Shown here piece after piece: positions 25,757-35,039 of a stretch of 64,000 nt of DNA; the first letter of the stretch is position 1; each line of letters starts with the position of its first letter. The notes under the pieces were generated by a model, which worked only from the letters and a program-made list of their open reading frames with translations, ran no database searches and was not told where the DNA came from. This DNA is from Gordonia alkanivorans NBRC 16433. GTDB taxonomy: Bacteria > Actinomycetota > Actinomycetes > Mycobacteriales > Mycobacteriaceae. The position numbers were made by a program, and so were the translations under genes. Location: positions 1 through 64,000 of the forward strand of contig NZ_BACI01000092.1 of the NCBI RefSeq assembly GCF_000225505.1, read 5' to 3'.

Positions 25757-26851
25757 TCAAACCGACTCGGCGGGATGTTGGGTGTACGCGGCGTCGCGCA
25801 CCGCCTCGTCGGTCTCGAGCCCGGCACCGAGCGCACCGCCGACGGTGGCGAGCGAACACGTCAGCCACGCGACCTCCAAGTAGTCGGTGATCCCGGGGTC
25901 GTGACCGAGGGCGTCGCCGAAGACCTGTGGGACCACGAGGCACAGGGCCCCGAGGGTCGCGAGGACGAAGAGAGCGGCATAGAACGCCGCGACTCCCAGC
26001 ACGACGGTGATGACGGTGACGGTGTTGAACAGGACGATCTGTTCGCGCGACTGCCGCGACGACCCCCGTTCCCACAGGTTGGCGCCGACGATCAGGGTGG
26101 CGGTGATGGCGACGATCGAACCGACGGCGACGCCGGTGAGGCGGACCCAGCCGAAGGTGTCGGCCAGTAGCCAGATGTCGGCGGTGACCAGTGCGAAGAC
26201 ACCGGCGGCGATGGCGCCGGTCAGTGCCCGGGTCAGTCCGAGCGCGAGGCGCCACGGTCGGTTGGCGCGCACCATCCCCGAAAGGAGCCGGAGATTGCCG
26301 GTCAGCACCCGGGCGGTGAAGGCGGTGCCCGCCTCGTCGGTGTCGGTGCCGAGCTGGCGGACACGATGCCGCAGCGGCGACTTCGACGGGGACTTCTCGT
26401 GGTCGCGGAGGTCGTCGGCGTCGGCACCGAGGAGTTGTCCGACGAGACCGGTGACCGTGGTCCGCGCCCGCTGACGTAGGCCGGTCGGGCCGAGGGCGGG
26501 GACCGACAGGACCGCGACGCCGTGCACCGCGTTCGCATGCGCGACGACAGGGCGCCGGCCCACGTGCAGGGGCAGATCCGTCAGACAGACCACCAGGTCC
26601 CATTCACGTTCGAGGAGAACGTCTCTCGCGGCGTCGACGATCTGGGCATCGGTCGCGGGCGGCTGCACCACGGATGCCTCGACGATCTCGATCTGCCATC
26701 GGGCTCCGGGGAAGCTGGTCTGGACGTGCTCGATCAGGTTCGCGTCGACGAGCTTACGCGCCAACCCGATCGGTTGCCCGGGGGCGGCCACGACTCCGAG
26801 GACGACCACCGCTTCGTCGTCTGATGTCGGCGTATCGTCCTCGAACTCCAT
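25757..26851 (-). CDS. Multi-pass membrane protein of unknown function
   Basis: A 364-residue protein. The first about 150 residues are soluble and alpha/beta-like (VVVLGVVAAPGQPIGLARKL, WDLVVCLTDLPL, GVAVLSVPALG). At least five hydrophobic helices follow between about residues 200 and 350, with a charged segment REQIVLFNT between them. I recognise no catalytic motif. It lies 83 bp upstream of the Thr-tailed membrane protein on the same strand, so the two may act together at the envelope. Confidence 0.75.
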   Translation of the reverse strand: MEFEDDTPTSDDEAVVVLGVVAAPGQPIGLARKLVDANLIEHVQTSFPGARWQIEIVEASVVQPPATDAQIVDAARDVLLEREWDLVVCLTDLPLHVGRRPVVAHANAVHGVAVLSVPALGPTGLRQRARTTVTGLVGQLLGADADDLRDHEKSPSKSPLRHRVRQLGTDTDEAGTAFTARVLTGNLRLLSGMVRANRPWRLALGLTRALTGAIAAGVFALVTADIWLLADTFGWVRLTGVAVGSIVAITATLIVGANLWERGSSRQSREQIVLFNTVTVITVVLGVAAFYAALFVLATLGALCLVVPQVFGDALGHDPGITDYLEVAWLTCSLATVGGALGAGLETDEAVRDAAYTQHPAESV

Positions 26852-26891
26852 GGAGAGGGCTTCCTTTCGCGGCCGCCCTGGGACGGCCTGG

Positions 26892-27194
26892 TCAGGCGGT
26901 GAAGGTCTCGATCAGGGTGTGCTGCTCGACGGCCGACGGAGCCTGCATGCCCGGGGCCTGGTCATCGGAGTGCGAGGCGCGGAACGAATCCGACTTCAGC
27001 CACGCCAGGAAGTCGTCCTTGGCGTCGAACTCCATGGTGGAGACGTAGGGCAGGCCCTCGGCCTCCGGACGCATCAGTGTCGCGCGGTGCAGGCCGGGGA
27101 CACCCTTCAGCGTGGTGCGCATCGAGTCCGAGAATGCCTTCTCGAAGGCCTCGGCGTTCTCGGTGACATCGATGCGGTTGGTGATCACGAACAT
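26892..27194 (-). CDS. IsdG-family haem-degrading monooxygenase
   Basis: A 100-residue ferredoxin-like ABM-fold protein. It starts at ATG 27194 (MFVITNRID), within a longer open frame. Asn6, Trp65 and His75 line up with the catalytic Asn, Trp and haem-ligand His of staphylococcal IsdI (6, 66, 76), in a conserved context WLKSDSFRASH. Such enzymes open the haem ring to free iron. This is stronger than a generic antibiotic-monooxygenase call, but haem turnover is inferred. No iron box is visible upstream. A long hairpin separates it from the SRPBCC gene. Confidence 0.83.
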   Translation of the reverse strand: MFVITNRIDVTENAEAFEKAFSDSMRTTLKGVPGLHRATLMRPEAEGLPYVSTMEFDAKDDFLAWLKSDSFRASHSDDQAPGMQAPSAVEQHTLIETFTA

Positions 27195-27227
27195 CTCGTC
27201 GACTCCTGGTTCGGGTCCGATAGGTCT

Positions 27228-27264
27228 CCGCCATCTTACCGACACGATGTCGGCAAGATGGCGG
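27228..27264 (-). terminator. 17-bp hairpin between the SRPBCC and haem oxygenase genes
   Basis: Bases 27228-27244 and 27248-27264 form a 17-bp inverted repeat with one G-T wobble and a 3-nt loop. The arms contain CCATCTTACCGACA and its complement. It lies 5 bp after the SRPBCC stop on the minus strand. No T-run follows. It is most likely a terminator or mRNA-stabilising stem. Confidence 0.65.
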
Positions 27265-27269
27265 TGGTA

Positions 27270-27737
27270 TCAGCCGAAGCGGTTCGCGAGAGCCCGGAGT
27301 GTGCCCTCGATGCCCTGACCGTTCTTCCTGTCGTAGCCGATCAGTTCCATGATCTTCGGGACCTTGAGCGTGGAGTAGTCGAAGGTCTCGGTGACCTGCG
27401 TGGTCGTCGGCGACGTGGCGACGAGGTCCCAGCGCCAGCGATGACCCATGGGGTGCTTCCACTCGACGACCCGGTCGGGGTCGACGTCGGTCGCGGTGGA
27501 GGTGATCGTGTACGGGACGCCGAACTGCTTCATCCCGACGCTGAATCGCGCACCGGGGGTGAGTCTTTCCGGGCCCTTGACGGGTGTGTCGCGCACCGTC
27601 CCCGAACCGTCGAGTTCGGGATGCCGATGCGGGTTGGCGATGAGGGCGAAGACCTCGGCGGCCGGCGCGTCAACGACGATGCGCCGTGAAACGCGGTGCG
27701 GGCCCGTGTCAACGGTGATGACGGTGTCGGAAGCCAT
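27270..27737 (-). CDS. SRPBCC (START-like) family protein
   Basis: A 155-residue helix-grip protein of the polyketide-cyclase/dehydrase-like SRPBCC group. Signs are RRIVVDAPAAEVFALIANPHRHPELDGSG at the N-terminus, the VVEWKHPMGHRWRWDL strand pair in the middle and a long C-terminal helix. The fold holds a hydrophobic ligand in a deep pocket. Function is unknown. It lies between the haem oxygenase and hspR genes, each separated by non-coding DNA, so it is probably a single-gene unit. Confidence 0.83.
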   Translation of the reverse strand: MASDTVITVDTGPHRVSRRIVVDAPAAEVFALIANPHRHPELDGSGTVRDTPVKGPERLTPGARFSVGMKQFGVPYTITSTATDVDPDRVVEWKHPMGHRWRWDLVATSPTTTQVTETFDYSTLKVPKIMELIGYDRKNGQGIEGTLRALANRFG

Positions 27738-27791
27738 ACATCCAACGTACGCGGGCCCTGCCGATCACCCTCGTGGAACGAGTCAGACCGT

Positions 27792-28190
27792 TCAGTCGCC
27801 GGATCGTCTGCGCCGCGGCTGCCACACGACGAGGGCATTGGTCCGGGGCACCGGGACGAGCTCGCCTCCGCGGCGGTTCCGCGACGCGGCGACCTCGTCG
27901 GTGAGCTCACGGACCCGCTGTTGCAGCGCCTCGACCTGATTACTCAGATCGATGATCCGTTTGATCCCGGCGAGGTTCACACCCTCCTCCTGCGAGAGAC
28001 GCTGGATCTCACGCAGGAGGTCGACGTCGCGTGACGAGTAGCGACGACCGCCGCCACTCGTCCGCTGCGGGGTGACCAGACCGAGGCGGTCATAGGTCCG
28101 CAGGGTCTGGGCGTGCATGCCGGCGAGCTCGGCGGCCACCGAGATCATGAAGGTCGCGCCGTCGGCGTCGAAGTTCTTCTGGCCGGCCAT
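27792..28190 (-). CDS. hspR: Heat-shock repressor HspR (MerR family)
   Basis: A 132-residue MerR-type regulator with the DNA-binding winged helix FMISVAAELAGMHAQTLRTYDRLGLVTPQRT and the GGGRRYSSRDVDLLREIQRLSQEEGVNLAGIKRII segment typical of HspR. A coiled-coil helix and a basic tail follow. HspR binds HAIR inverted repeats and uses DnaK as co-repressor. It is the last gene of the dnaK-grpE-dnaJ-hspR operon, 3 bp after dnaJ. HAIR-like sites are visible upstream of dnaK (32225, 32303) and lon (38256), which defines a probable local regulon. Confidence 0.97.
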   Translation of the reverse strand: MAGQKNFDADGATFMISVAAELAGMHAQTLRTYDRLGLVTPQRTSGGGRRYSSRDVDLLREIQRLSQEEGVNLAGIKRIIDLSNQVEALQQRVRELTDEVAASRNRRGGELVPVPRTNALVVWQPRRRRSGD

Positions 28191-28193
28191 GAC

Positions 28194-29390
28194 TCATCTC
28201 CCCCAGTTCGCCCGTGGATCGAACCCGCTTGCCCGCTCGGCCTGATCGTAGGCGCGCATCGCCTCGATCGCGGCGTCGTCGAGCTTGTCCGGCACCGCCA
28301 CCTTCACGGTGACGAGCAGGTCGCCGGCGCCGCCGGACCGCTTGGGAACGCCGCGGCCGCGCACGCGCAGCGTCCGGCCGTCGGTGGTGTTCGGCGGGAT
28401 CTTGACTCCGACCGAGCCCTCGAGCGTCGGTACCGAGACCGTCGCGCCGAGAACGAGTTCGGAGATCCGCACCGGCAGCTGTACCCGAAGGTCGTTGCCG
28501 CTGCGCGTGAACTGCTTGTGCGGGGTGACGTGGACAACGACGTAGAGATCGCCCGACGGCGCTCCGCGTCGTCCGGCCTCACCCTGCCCGGCGAGCCGAA
28601 TCCGCTGTCCGTCTTCGACTCCGGCCGGGATCCGCACGTTGATCGTGCGCGTCCGGTTCTTCACTCCGCTGCCGGAGCAGTCGCTGCACGGATCGTCGAT
28701 CCGCGAGCCGGTGCCCTGGCAGTCCTGGCAGGGTTCGCTGAACCCGAAGGCGCCCTGGTTGCGGCTGACGAAGCCGGAGCCGTTGCAGTTCGGGCACACT
28801 CGCGGACTGGTGCCCGGCTTGGCACCCGACCCGTGACAGGTGGTGCACGGGGACGGGCTGGTCACCCGCAGCGGGACCGTCGTGCCGAGCGCCGCGTCCT
28901 TGAAGGACAGCGTGGTCTCGGTCTCGAGGTCCTTGCCGCGACGGGGACGGCTGGCCGTCGACGTGCGCTGGGATCCGCCGCCACGGTTGAAGAGTCCGTC
29001 GAAGATGTCGCCGAACCCGCCGGCACCGCCGGCCTGACCTCCGCCGAACAGGTCGCCGAGGTCGAAGTCGCCGCCGGTCGTGTACGTCGTCCCGCCGCCG
29101 GGGAAACCACCGCCCGGGAAGCCGTTGCCGCCACCGCGGAATCGTCCGCCGGCGAACATGGCACGGGTTTCGTCGTACTCCTTGCGCTTCTCCGGATCGC
29201 TCAGGACGCTATGGGCTTCGGACACCCGCTTGAAGCGCTCTTCGGCCGCGGAATCGCCGGGATTGGCATCCGGGTGCAGCTCGCGTGCGAGCTTGCGATA
29301 GGCCTTCTTGATCTCTTCAGCCGAAGCGTCAGAAGCAACGCCCAGGTCCTTGTAGAAGTCGTGTTCCAACCACTCACGTTGTGGAGCCAC
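28194..29390 (-). CDS. dnaJ: Chaperone DnaJ
   Basis: A 398-residue DnaJ. The J domain (1-75) has the HPD motif in [13 protein letters not shown] Gly/Phe/Thr-rich region follows (about 80-150). Four CxxCxGxG zinc repeats lie at about 165-230 ([32 protein letters not shown]), then the substrate-binding C-terminal domain. It delivers unfolded clients to DnaK and stimulates its ATPase. It is third in the dnaK operon. About 216 bp containing a repeat element separate it from grpE. Confidence 0.97.
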   Translation of the reverse strand: MAPQREWLEHDFYKDLGVASDASAEEIKKAYRKLARELHPDANPGDSAAEERFKRVSEAHSVLSDPEKRKEYDETRAMFAGGRFRGGGNGFPGGGFPGGGTTYTTGGDFDLGDLFGGGQAGGAGGFGDIFDGLFNRGGGSQRTSTASRPRRGKDLETETTLSFKDAALGTTVPLRVTSPSPCTTCHGSGAKPGTSPRVCPNCNGSGFVSRNQGAFGFSEPCQDCQGTGSRIDDPCSDCSGSGVKNRTRTINVRIPAGVEDGQRIRLAGQGEAGRRGAPSGDLYVVVHVTPHKQFTRSGNDLRVQLPVRISELVLGATVSVPTLEGSVGVKIPPNTTDGRTLRVRGRGVPKRSGGAGDLLVTVKVAVPDKLDDAAIEAMRAYDQAERASGFDPRANWGR

Positions 29391-29443
29391 CAGACGTCAC
29401 CTCCTTCAATTCTTCTATTGTCTGGATGGATGTTTCAGTTGTT

Positions 29444-29563
29444 CCCCCGCTCCCTGAGGTGCGAGCGGAGCGAGCCCACCCGCTCCCTGAGGTGCGAGCG
29501 GAGCGAGCCACGAAGGGTTCGTCGCCCTTCGTGGCTCGTCGCTTGCGCTCCTCGCACCTCAGG
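29444..29563. repeat. Tandem plus inverted REP-like element between grpE and dnaJ
   Basis: A 31-bp unit beginning CCCGCTCCCTGAGGTGCGAG occurs twice in tandem (29444-29474 and 29477-29507). A diverged inverted copy is at 29531-29563. At the centre, CGAGCCACGAAGGG (29502-29515) and CCCTTCGTGGCTCG (29523-29536) form a perfect 14-bp stem with a 7-nt loop. The element fills most of the gap inside the heat-shock operon and could form one long hairpin in the mRNA. Similar CCTGAGGTGCGAG repeats seem familiar from Gordonia-like genomes (recollection, not checked). Confidence 0.85.
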
Positions 29564-29606
29564 GATCGGTGGTCGGATCGCCCGTCATGCACGGGCGACT
29601 GTTGCC

Positions 29607-30226
29607 TTATTGTGCACCGGTCTGGTCGCCGGCGGGCTCGGGATCGGTGACCGTCACCATGGCGGTGCGGATCACCTTCTCGCCCAGTCGGTAACCGCAG
29701 CGGTACACCGCGCCGATGACCGGGTGGTCGCCGGTGCCGTCGTGCTGAACCGCTTCGTGGAGTTCGGGGTTGAACTCCTCACCCGCGGCGCCGAAGGCCT
29801 CGAGGCCCTCCGCGTTGAGCACTGCGGTCAGTTTGTCGGCGACTGCCCGGAGCGGGCCGGTCTCGAGATCGCCGTGCTCACGGGCACGGTCGAGGTCGTC
29901 GAGGACCGGGAGGAGCTTGTCGATCAGGATCTGCTTGCCGTAGGCAACCGATCCCTGCTTCTCCTCGGCAGCTCGCCGACGGAAGTTGGCGAACTGGGCG
30001 CGTTCCCGCTGCAGGTCGGCCGTCAGCTCGGCGAGCCGGGCATCCGACGACGCGTCGTCGGCCGGCTGCCCGTTCTCGGACTCGTTCACGACGGGTTCGG
30101 CGTCGGCCGGGCCGGGTCCGGCGGCCGGCTCGTCGCGCACCTCACCCGTTTCCGGGTCGATGCGACGACGGTCGGTCACCGTCACCGGCTCCTCGCCGGA
30201 CCCATTCGTCGAATGGGATCCTGCGG

Positions 30227-30230
<4 letters not shown>
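29607..30230 (-). CDS. grpE: Nucleotide exchange factor GrpE
   Basis: A 207-residue GrpE. The N-terminal about 75 residues are acidic and low complexity, a long helix follows ([29 protein letters not shown]), and the C-terminal beta domain has the signature [41 protein letters not shown]. It exchanges ADP on DnaK. The GTG start overlaps the dnaK stop (GTGA), so it is translationally coupled to dnaK. Confidence 0.97.
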
Positions 30231-32074
<1,844 letters not shown>

Positions 32075-32190
32075 GTTTGGCTTCCTCCTAGTTTGTGGGT
32101 GTGCACCCAAGTCCTTTGGCCCCGCGGTTCGATGACGCGGGGATGATGTCCGAAACCCAGCGGGACCGAACTTCAGTGCGTCCGACTCAT

Positions 32191-32219
32191 GTCCTACTGA
32201 ATTCAGGGCGATGAGTCAA
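32191..32219 (-). promoter_or_regulatory. Predicted dnaK promoter
   Basis: On the minus strand TTGACT (32214-32219) and TAGGAC (32191-32196) are separated by 17 bp, a vegetative sigma-type spacing. The start point would be near 32184, giving a leader of about 110 nt before the dnaK ATG. A HAIR box lies just upstream of the -35. Confidence 0.55.
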
Positions 32220-32224
32220 ACCTA

Positions 32225-32245
32225 CTTGAGTCTGGATCGCTCAGG
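32225..32245 (-). promoter_or_regulatory. HAIR box 1 (HspR operator) upstream of dnaK
   Basis: The site is CTTGAGT - 7 bp - GCTCAGG, compared with the HAIR consensus CTTGAGT-N7-ACTCAAG. One half-site is perfect and the other matches 5 of 7. It lies 5 bp upstream of the predicted -35. Confidence 0.8.
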
Positions 32246-32302
32246 TTTCTCGAAGTGTGTAACGGGGCCCCGGTGGCCTTTGTTCCCGGATCGCGGGAAA
32301 AA

Positions 32303-32323
32303 GTTGAGCGAATTTCACTCAAG
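32303..32323 (-). promoter_or_regulatory. HAIR box 2 (HspR operator) upstream of dnaK
   Basis: The site is GTTGAGC - 7 bp - ACTCAAG, with the second half-site perfect and the first matching 5 of 7. It lies about 80 bp upstream of box 1, an arrangement that could allow cooperative HspR binding. It also lies close to the divergent promoter near 32345. Confidence 0.75.
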
Positions 32324-32344
32324 AGGCCCCAGCCGGCGTAACTC

Positions 32345-32373
32345 TTGACACACCTGTACGCACCGGGCAGATT
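32345..32373 (+). promoter_or_regulatory. Predicted promoter of the DUF1214 operon
   Basis: TTGACA (32345-32350) and CAGATT (32368-32373) are 17 bp apart on the plus strand. The -35 is a perfect consensus and the -10 is weak. The transcript would start near 32380 and run about 195 nt before the DUF1214 gene, covering the small ORF at 32426. Confidence 0.45.
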
Positions 32374-32425
32374 TCCTCCAACAGGAAACAAGCGATTCCT
32401 CTTCCACCGTTCCCGAGGACTGCCC

Positions 32426-32578
32426 ATGCCGCAGACCAGCCCCACCCGGACGAAGGGCACCACGCACTCCCCACACCGGCGTCCGCATCGCGTCGCTGTT
32501 TGGGTTCCCGGAGAGGTGGGCGACCCCACCTTCGGGGTGGTGTGCGCCCGGCGAGACGCCCGGGTCCGGCGCTCGTGA
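32426..32578 (+). CDS. Possible 50-residue leader ORF, coupled to the DUF1214 gene
   Basis: ATG 32426 is preceded by GAGGACTGCCC and opens a 50-residue basic, Arg/Pro-rich frame. Its TGA overlaps the GTG of the next gene (GTGA), the same coupling used by real genes in this window. Third codon positions are mostly G or C. I know no homologue. It may be a regulatory leader peptide or chance in GC-rich DNA. Confidence 0.35.
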   Translation: MPQTSPTRTKGTTHSPHRRPHRVAVWVPGEVGDPTFGVVCARRDARVRRS

Positions 32579-33657
32579 CCGACGACGCTCGGCCGGAGGT
32601 CGCCGCGTGGAACGGTCTGGTCGACGCACTCCGTTCCGCGGGCGACAAGGTCGCCGCCGACACCGCGGACCTGGACCCGGCCGAGCAGGCCGACGGATTC
32701 CGCGCCCTGGTGCGCGGGTTGTCGAATCAGTTGTCGCGCTTCGAGGTCGATCGAGAACGCCCGGAGCTCGTGCCGTTCAACGGGTGGCGACACAAGTTCC
32801 TGATGGACAACCCCGATTTCCGCTACTGGGTCGGCGAGGTTCGTGGTGACCGCGCCTACCGCATCCGCGGTAACCGCGGCGATGCGTCGTACGTCTCGGT
32901 GACCGTCTACCAGCGGACGGGCGGCCTCGGCGCCGAGGCAACCGCCCGCATCGACAACGACGCCATCGGATTCGACGACGACGGCGGCTTCGAGATCGTC
33001 CTCGGTGGTACCGCACCGGGGGCCGGCGACTGGCTGGAGTTGCCGGAGAAGTCCGGTGTCATCTGGGTACGGTTCTTCCACGACGACGTCGACCGGGACG
33101 AATTGGGCTGGTGCAGAATCGAACCGGTGGCCGAGACACCCGTACCACCGTCGATCGATCCGGGGAGGTTCGCGACCTCGTTGGGCACCCTCGCGGCCAC
33201 GACCTCGATGCTGCCGACGATCTTCGAGATCTCGACCAAGGACGATCTCGATCCACCGAATGCCCTGCGGCACTGGTCGGAGATGGCCGGTGGTGCCGTC
33301 TTCACCGAACCCGGAATCCATTACGTCCGCGGCGGTTGGCAACTCGAACCGGGCCAGGCGCTGGTGATCGAGGGCGACGTCGTCGAGTGCAGGTACTGGA
33401 ACATCCTGGCTTACAGTCGTTTTCTGAACTCCCTCGACTTCCGGTACCGGCCGGTGTCGTATACGGGTGCCACCGCCACCGTCGTCGACGGCCGGTATCG
33501 GTTCGTGATTGCCGCCGAGAGCCCCGAGGTCGGCGACTGGATCGATTCCGAGGGGCGCGACTTCGGGATCATCGTGATGCGTTTCCTGCAGCCGGCCGCG
33601 CCCCCTCCCCTGCCGTCCGCTCGGGTTGTCCCGCTCGTCGAACTGCGAGGTGAGTGA
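32575..33657 (+). CDS. DUF1214 domain protein
   Basis: A 360-residue protein starting at GTG 32575. The N-terminal half has helix- and strand-rich segments (VAAWNGLVDALRSAGDKV; FRYWVGEVRGDRAYRIRGNRGDASYVSVTVYQ). The DUF1214 region lies in the rest, with WCRIEPV and the RYWNILAYSRFLNSLDFRYRP block near residue 285. The function of DUF1214 proteins is not established. Its stop overlaps the start of a sulfotransferase-like gene by one base (TGATG), so the two are translated together and probably work on the same compound. Confidence 0.8.
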   Translation: MTDDARPEVAAWNGLVDALRSAGDKVAADTADLDPAEQADGFRALVRGLSNQLSRFEVDRERPELVPFNGWRHKFLMDNPDFRYWVGEVRGDRAYRIRGNRGDASYVSVTVYQRTGGLGAEATARIDNDAIGFDDDGGFEIVLGGTAPGAGDWLELPEKSGVIWVRFFHDDVDRDELGWCRIEPVAETPVPPSIDPGRFATSLGTLAATTSMLPTIFEISTKDDLDPPNALRHWSEMAGGAVFTEPGIHYVRGGWQLEPGQALVIEGDVVECRYWNILAYSRFLNSLDFRYRPVSYTGATATVVDGRYRFVIAAESPEVGDWIDSEGRDFGIIVMRFLQPAAPPPLPSARVVPLVELRGE

Positions 33658-34922
33658 TGGTGAAGTGGACGCCGCCGCAGCGGAGTGAGGTCGCCGAGGA
33701 CATCTACGCGGCCGCGGAAGCCGATCGGCTTGCCCGCCCCGAGCGGTACCGGCTGGGGGTCGAGGCAACCGACGCGATCGTCGAACGGGCCACTGCCGAG
33801 CACGGTGTCGAGGGGTTGGGCGACCCGGCGCTGTGGCGGCCTGGCTTGGAGCGGTACCTGGCTTCGGCAGCCGAGGACGGGCGTCTGAACGCAGTCGGCG
33901 TCCGCAATGCGCAGGACGCGGTGATCGGGAAGCTACGGGCGCGCTCCATCTTCGACAAGACCCTGGTGGAGAACCCGGAGGTGGCCGAGCGTGCGGTGCT
34001 CCCGCCGATCGTGATCATCGGCGGGTGGCGCACCGGGACGACGTTCCTGTACCGGCTGATGGCCCGCGACCCCCGGCTCCGCGCACCGCGGCCCGTGGAG
34101 TTGTACGCCCCGTGGCGGGTCGCGAAGCTGTCCCCGGAAGAACGCGAACGGTTGATCGAGACCCAGGCCGCCGAGCCCAACCCGCTGCACCTGCTGAATC
34201 CGGCGATGGCCGCGGTCCACGATTCCGGACCGGCGCTCCCCGAGGAATGCGTACTCGGCATGGGAACGACCCTGCGCAACTGGGCATTCAGCTCAACGAT
34301 GCGCCTCGACAGCTACTCCCGGTGGCTGGCAGACCAGGACTTCGCCGGTGAATACGCAGCGCATCGGACGATGCTGCAGATCCTCGACGACGGCTCTCGA
34401 CGACGCTGGCTGCTGAAGGCACCGGCCCACACGCCCGAGCTGGTCGACCTTGCCCAGACATATCCCGGCGTCTGCATCGTCCATCTGCATCGCGACGTCG
34501 TGGAGACCGTGGCGTCGGGCGCGAGCCTGTTCGCGACCTACCGCTCGACCTACAGCGACGAGGTCGACGGCCATGACGTCGGTCGATTCCAGATCGAGCA
34601 GTCGGAGTTGTGGTTCCGGCGTGCGCTCGAGTTCCGCGACTCCCGCGCGGCCGGATCGGCGACAGTCGTCGACATCGACTACCAGGACCTGGTGTCCCGG
34701 CCCGCAGAGACCATCGAACGGGTTTATGCAGCAGCCGATCTCGATGCTCCAGACGTGGCGACGATGCTCGCCGAGCACAACGCGGAACAACCGCGTCACG
34801 GGAAGGGCAGACATCGGTACAGCCCCGAGGAGTTCGGGATCGAGCCCGACGCGCTCAGGGAACGGATGGCGTTCTACACCGATGCCGTCGCCGAATGGAC
34901 GTCGAGCCCCACCCCACGGTGA
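33657..34922 (+). CDS. Sulfotransferase family protein (Sulfotransfer_3 type)
   Basis: A 421-residue protein. The PAPS 5'-phosphosulfate-binding loop is seen as IIGGWRTGTTFLYRLM near residue 121, and RWLLKAPAHTPELVDLAQTYPGVCIVHLHRDVVETVAS near 245-285 contains the Lys and the 3'-phosphate-binding region. It likely moves a sulfate group from PAPS to an alcohol of a lipid or similar acceptor. ATG 33657 overlaps the DUF1214 stop; a GTG one codon upstream is possible. The pairing of DUF1214 with this family is a strong functional hint but the acceptor is unknown. Confidence 0.85.
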   Translation: MVKWTPPQRSEVAEDIYAAAEADRLARPERYRLGVEATDAIVERATAEHGVEGLGDPALWRPGLERYLASAAEDGRLNAVGVRNAQDAVIGKLRARSIFDKTLVENPEVAERAVLPPIVIIGGWRTGTTFLYRLMARDPRLRAPRPVELYAPWRVAKLSPEERERLIETQAAEPNPLHLLNPAMAAVHDSGPALPEECVLGMGTTLRNWAFSSTMRLDSYSRWLADQDFAGEYAAHRTMLQILDDGSRRRWLLKAPAHTPELVDLAQTYPGVCIVHLHRDVVETVASGASLFATYRSTYSDEVDGHDVGRFQIEQSELWFRRALEFRDSRAAGSATVVDIDYQDLVSRPAETIERVYAAADLDAPDVATMLAEHNAEQPRHGKGRHRYSPEEFGIEPDALRERMAFYTDAVAEWTSSPTPR

Positions 34923-35039
34923 TCGCCGGGTCGCGGATCCCGCAACGTCGGGTTGCACTTGGGTCTCCGTCCGTCGGGTTCCCGGTAGAGCTGTCTCATG
35001 CGGCGCTACCGTCGGATATTCCGATGTCGGGAGGTCGAG

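Noticed and set aside
29374..29592. 72-codon minus-strand frame between grpE and dnaJ
   Set aside because: Its product is made by the repeat units (SARTSGSGWARSARTSGSG) and is explained by the repeat element.
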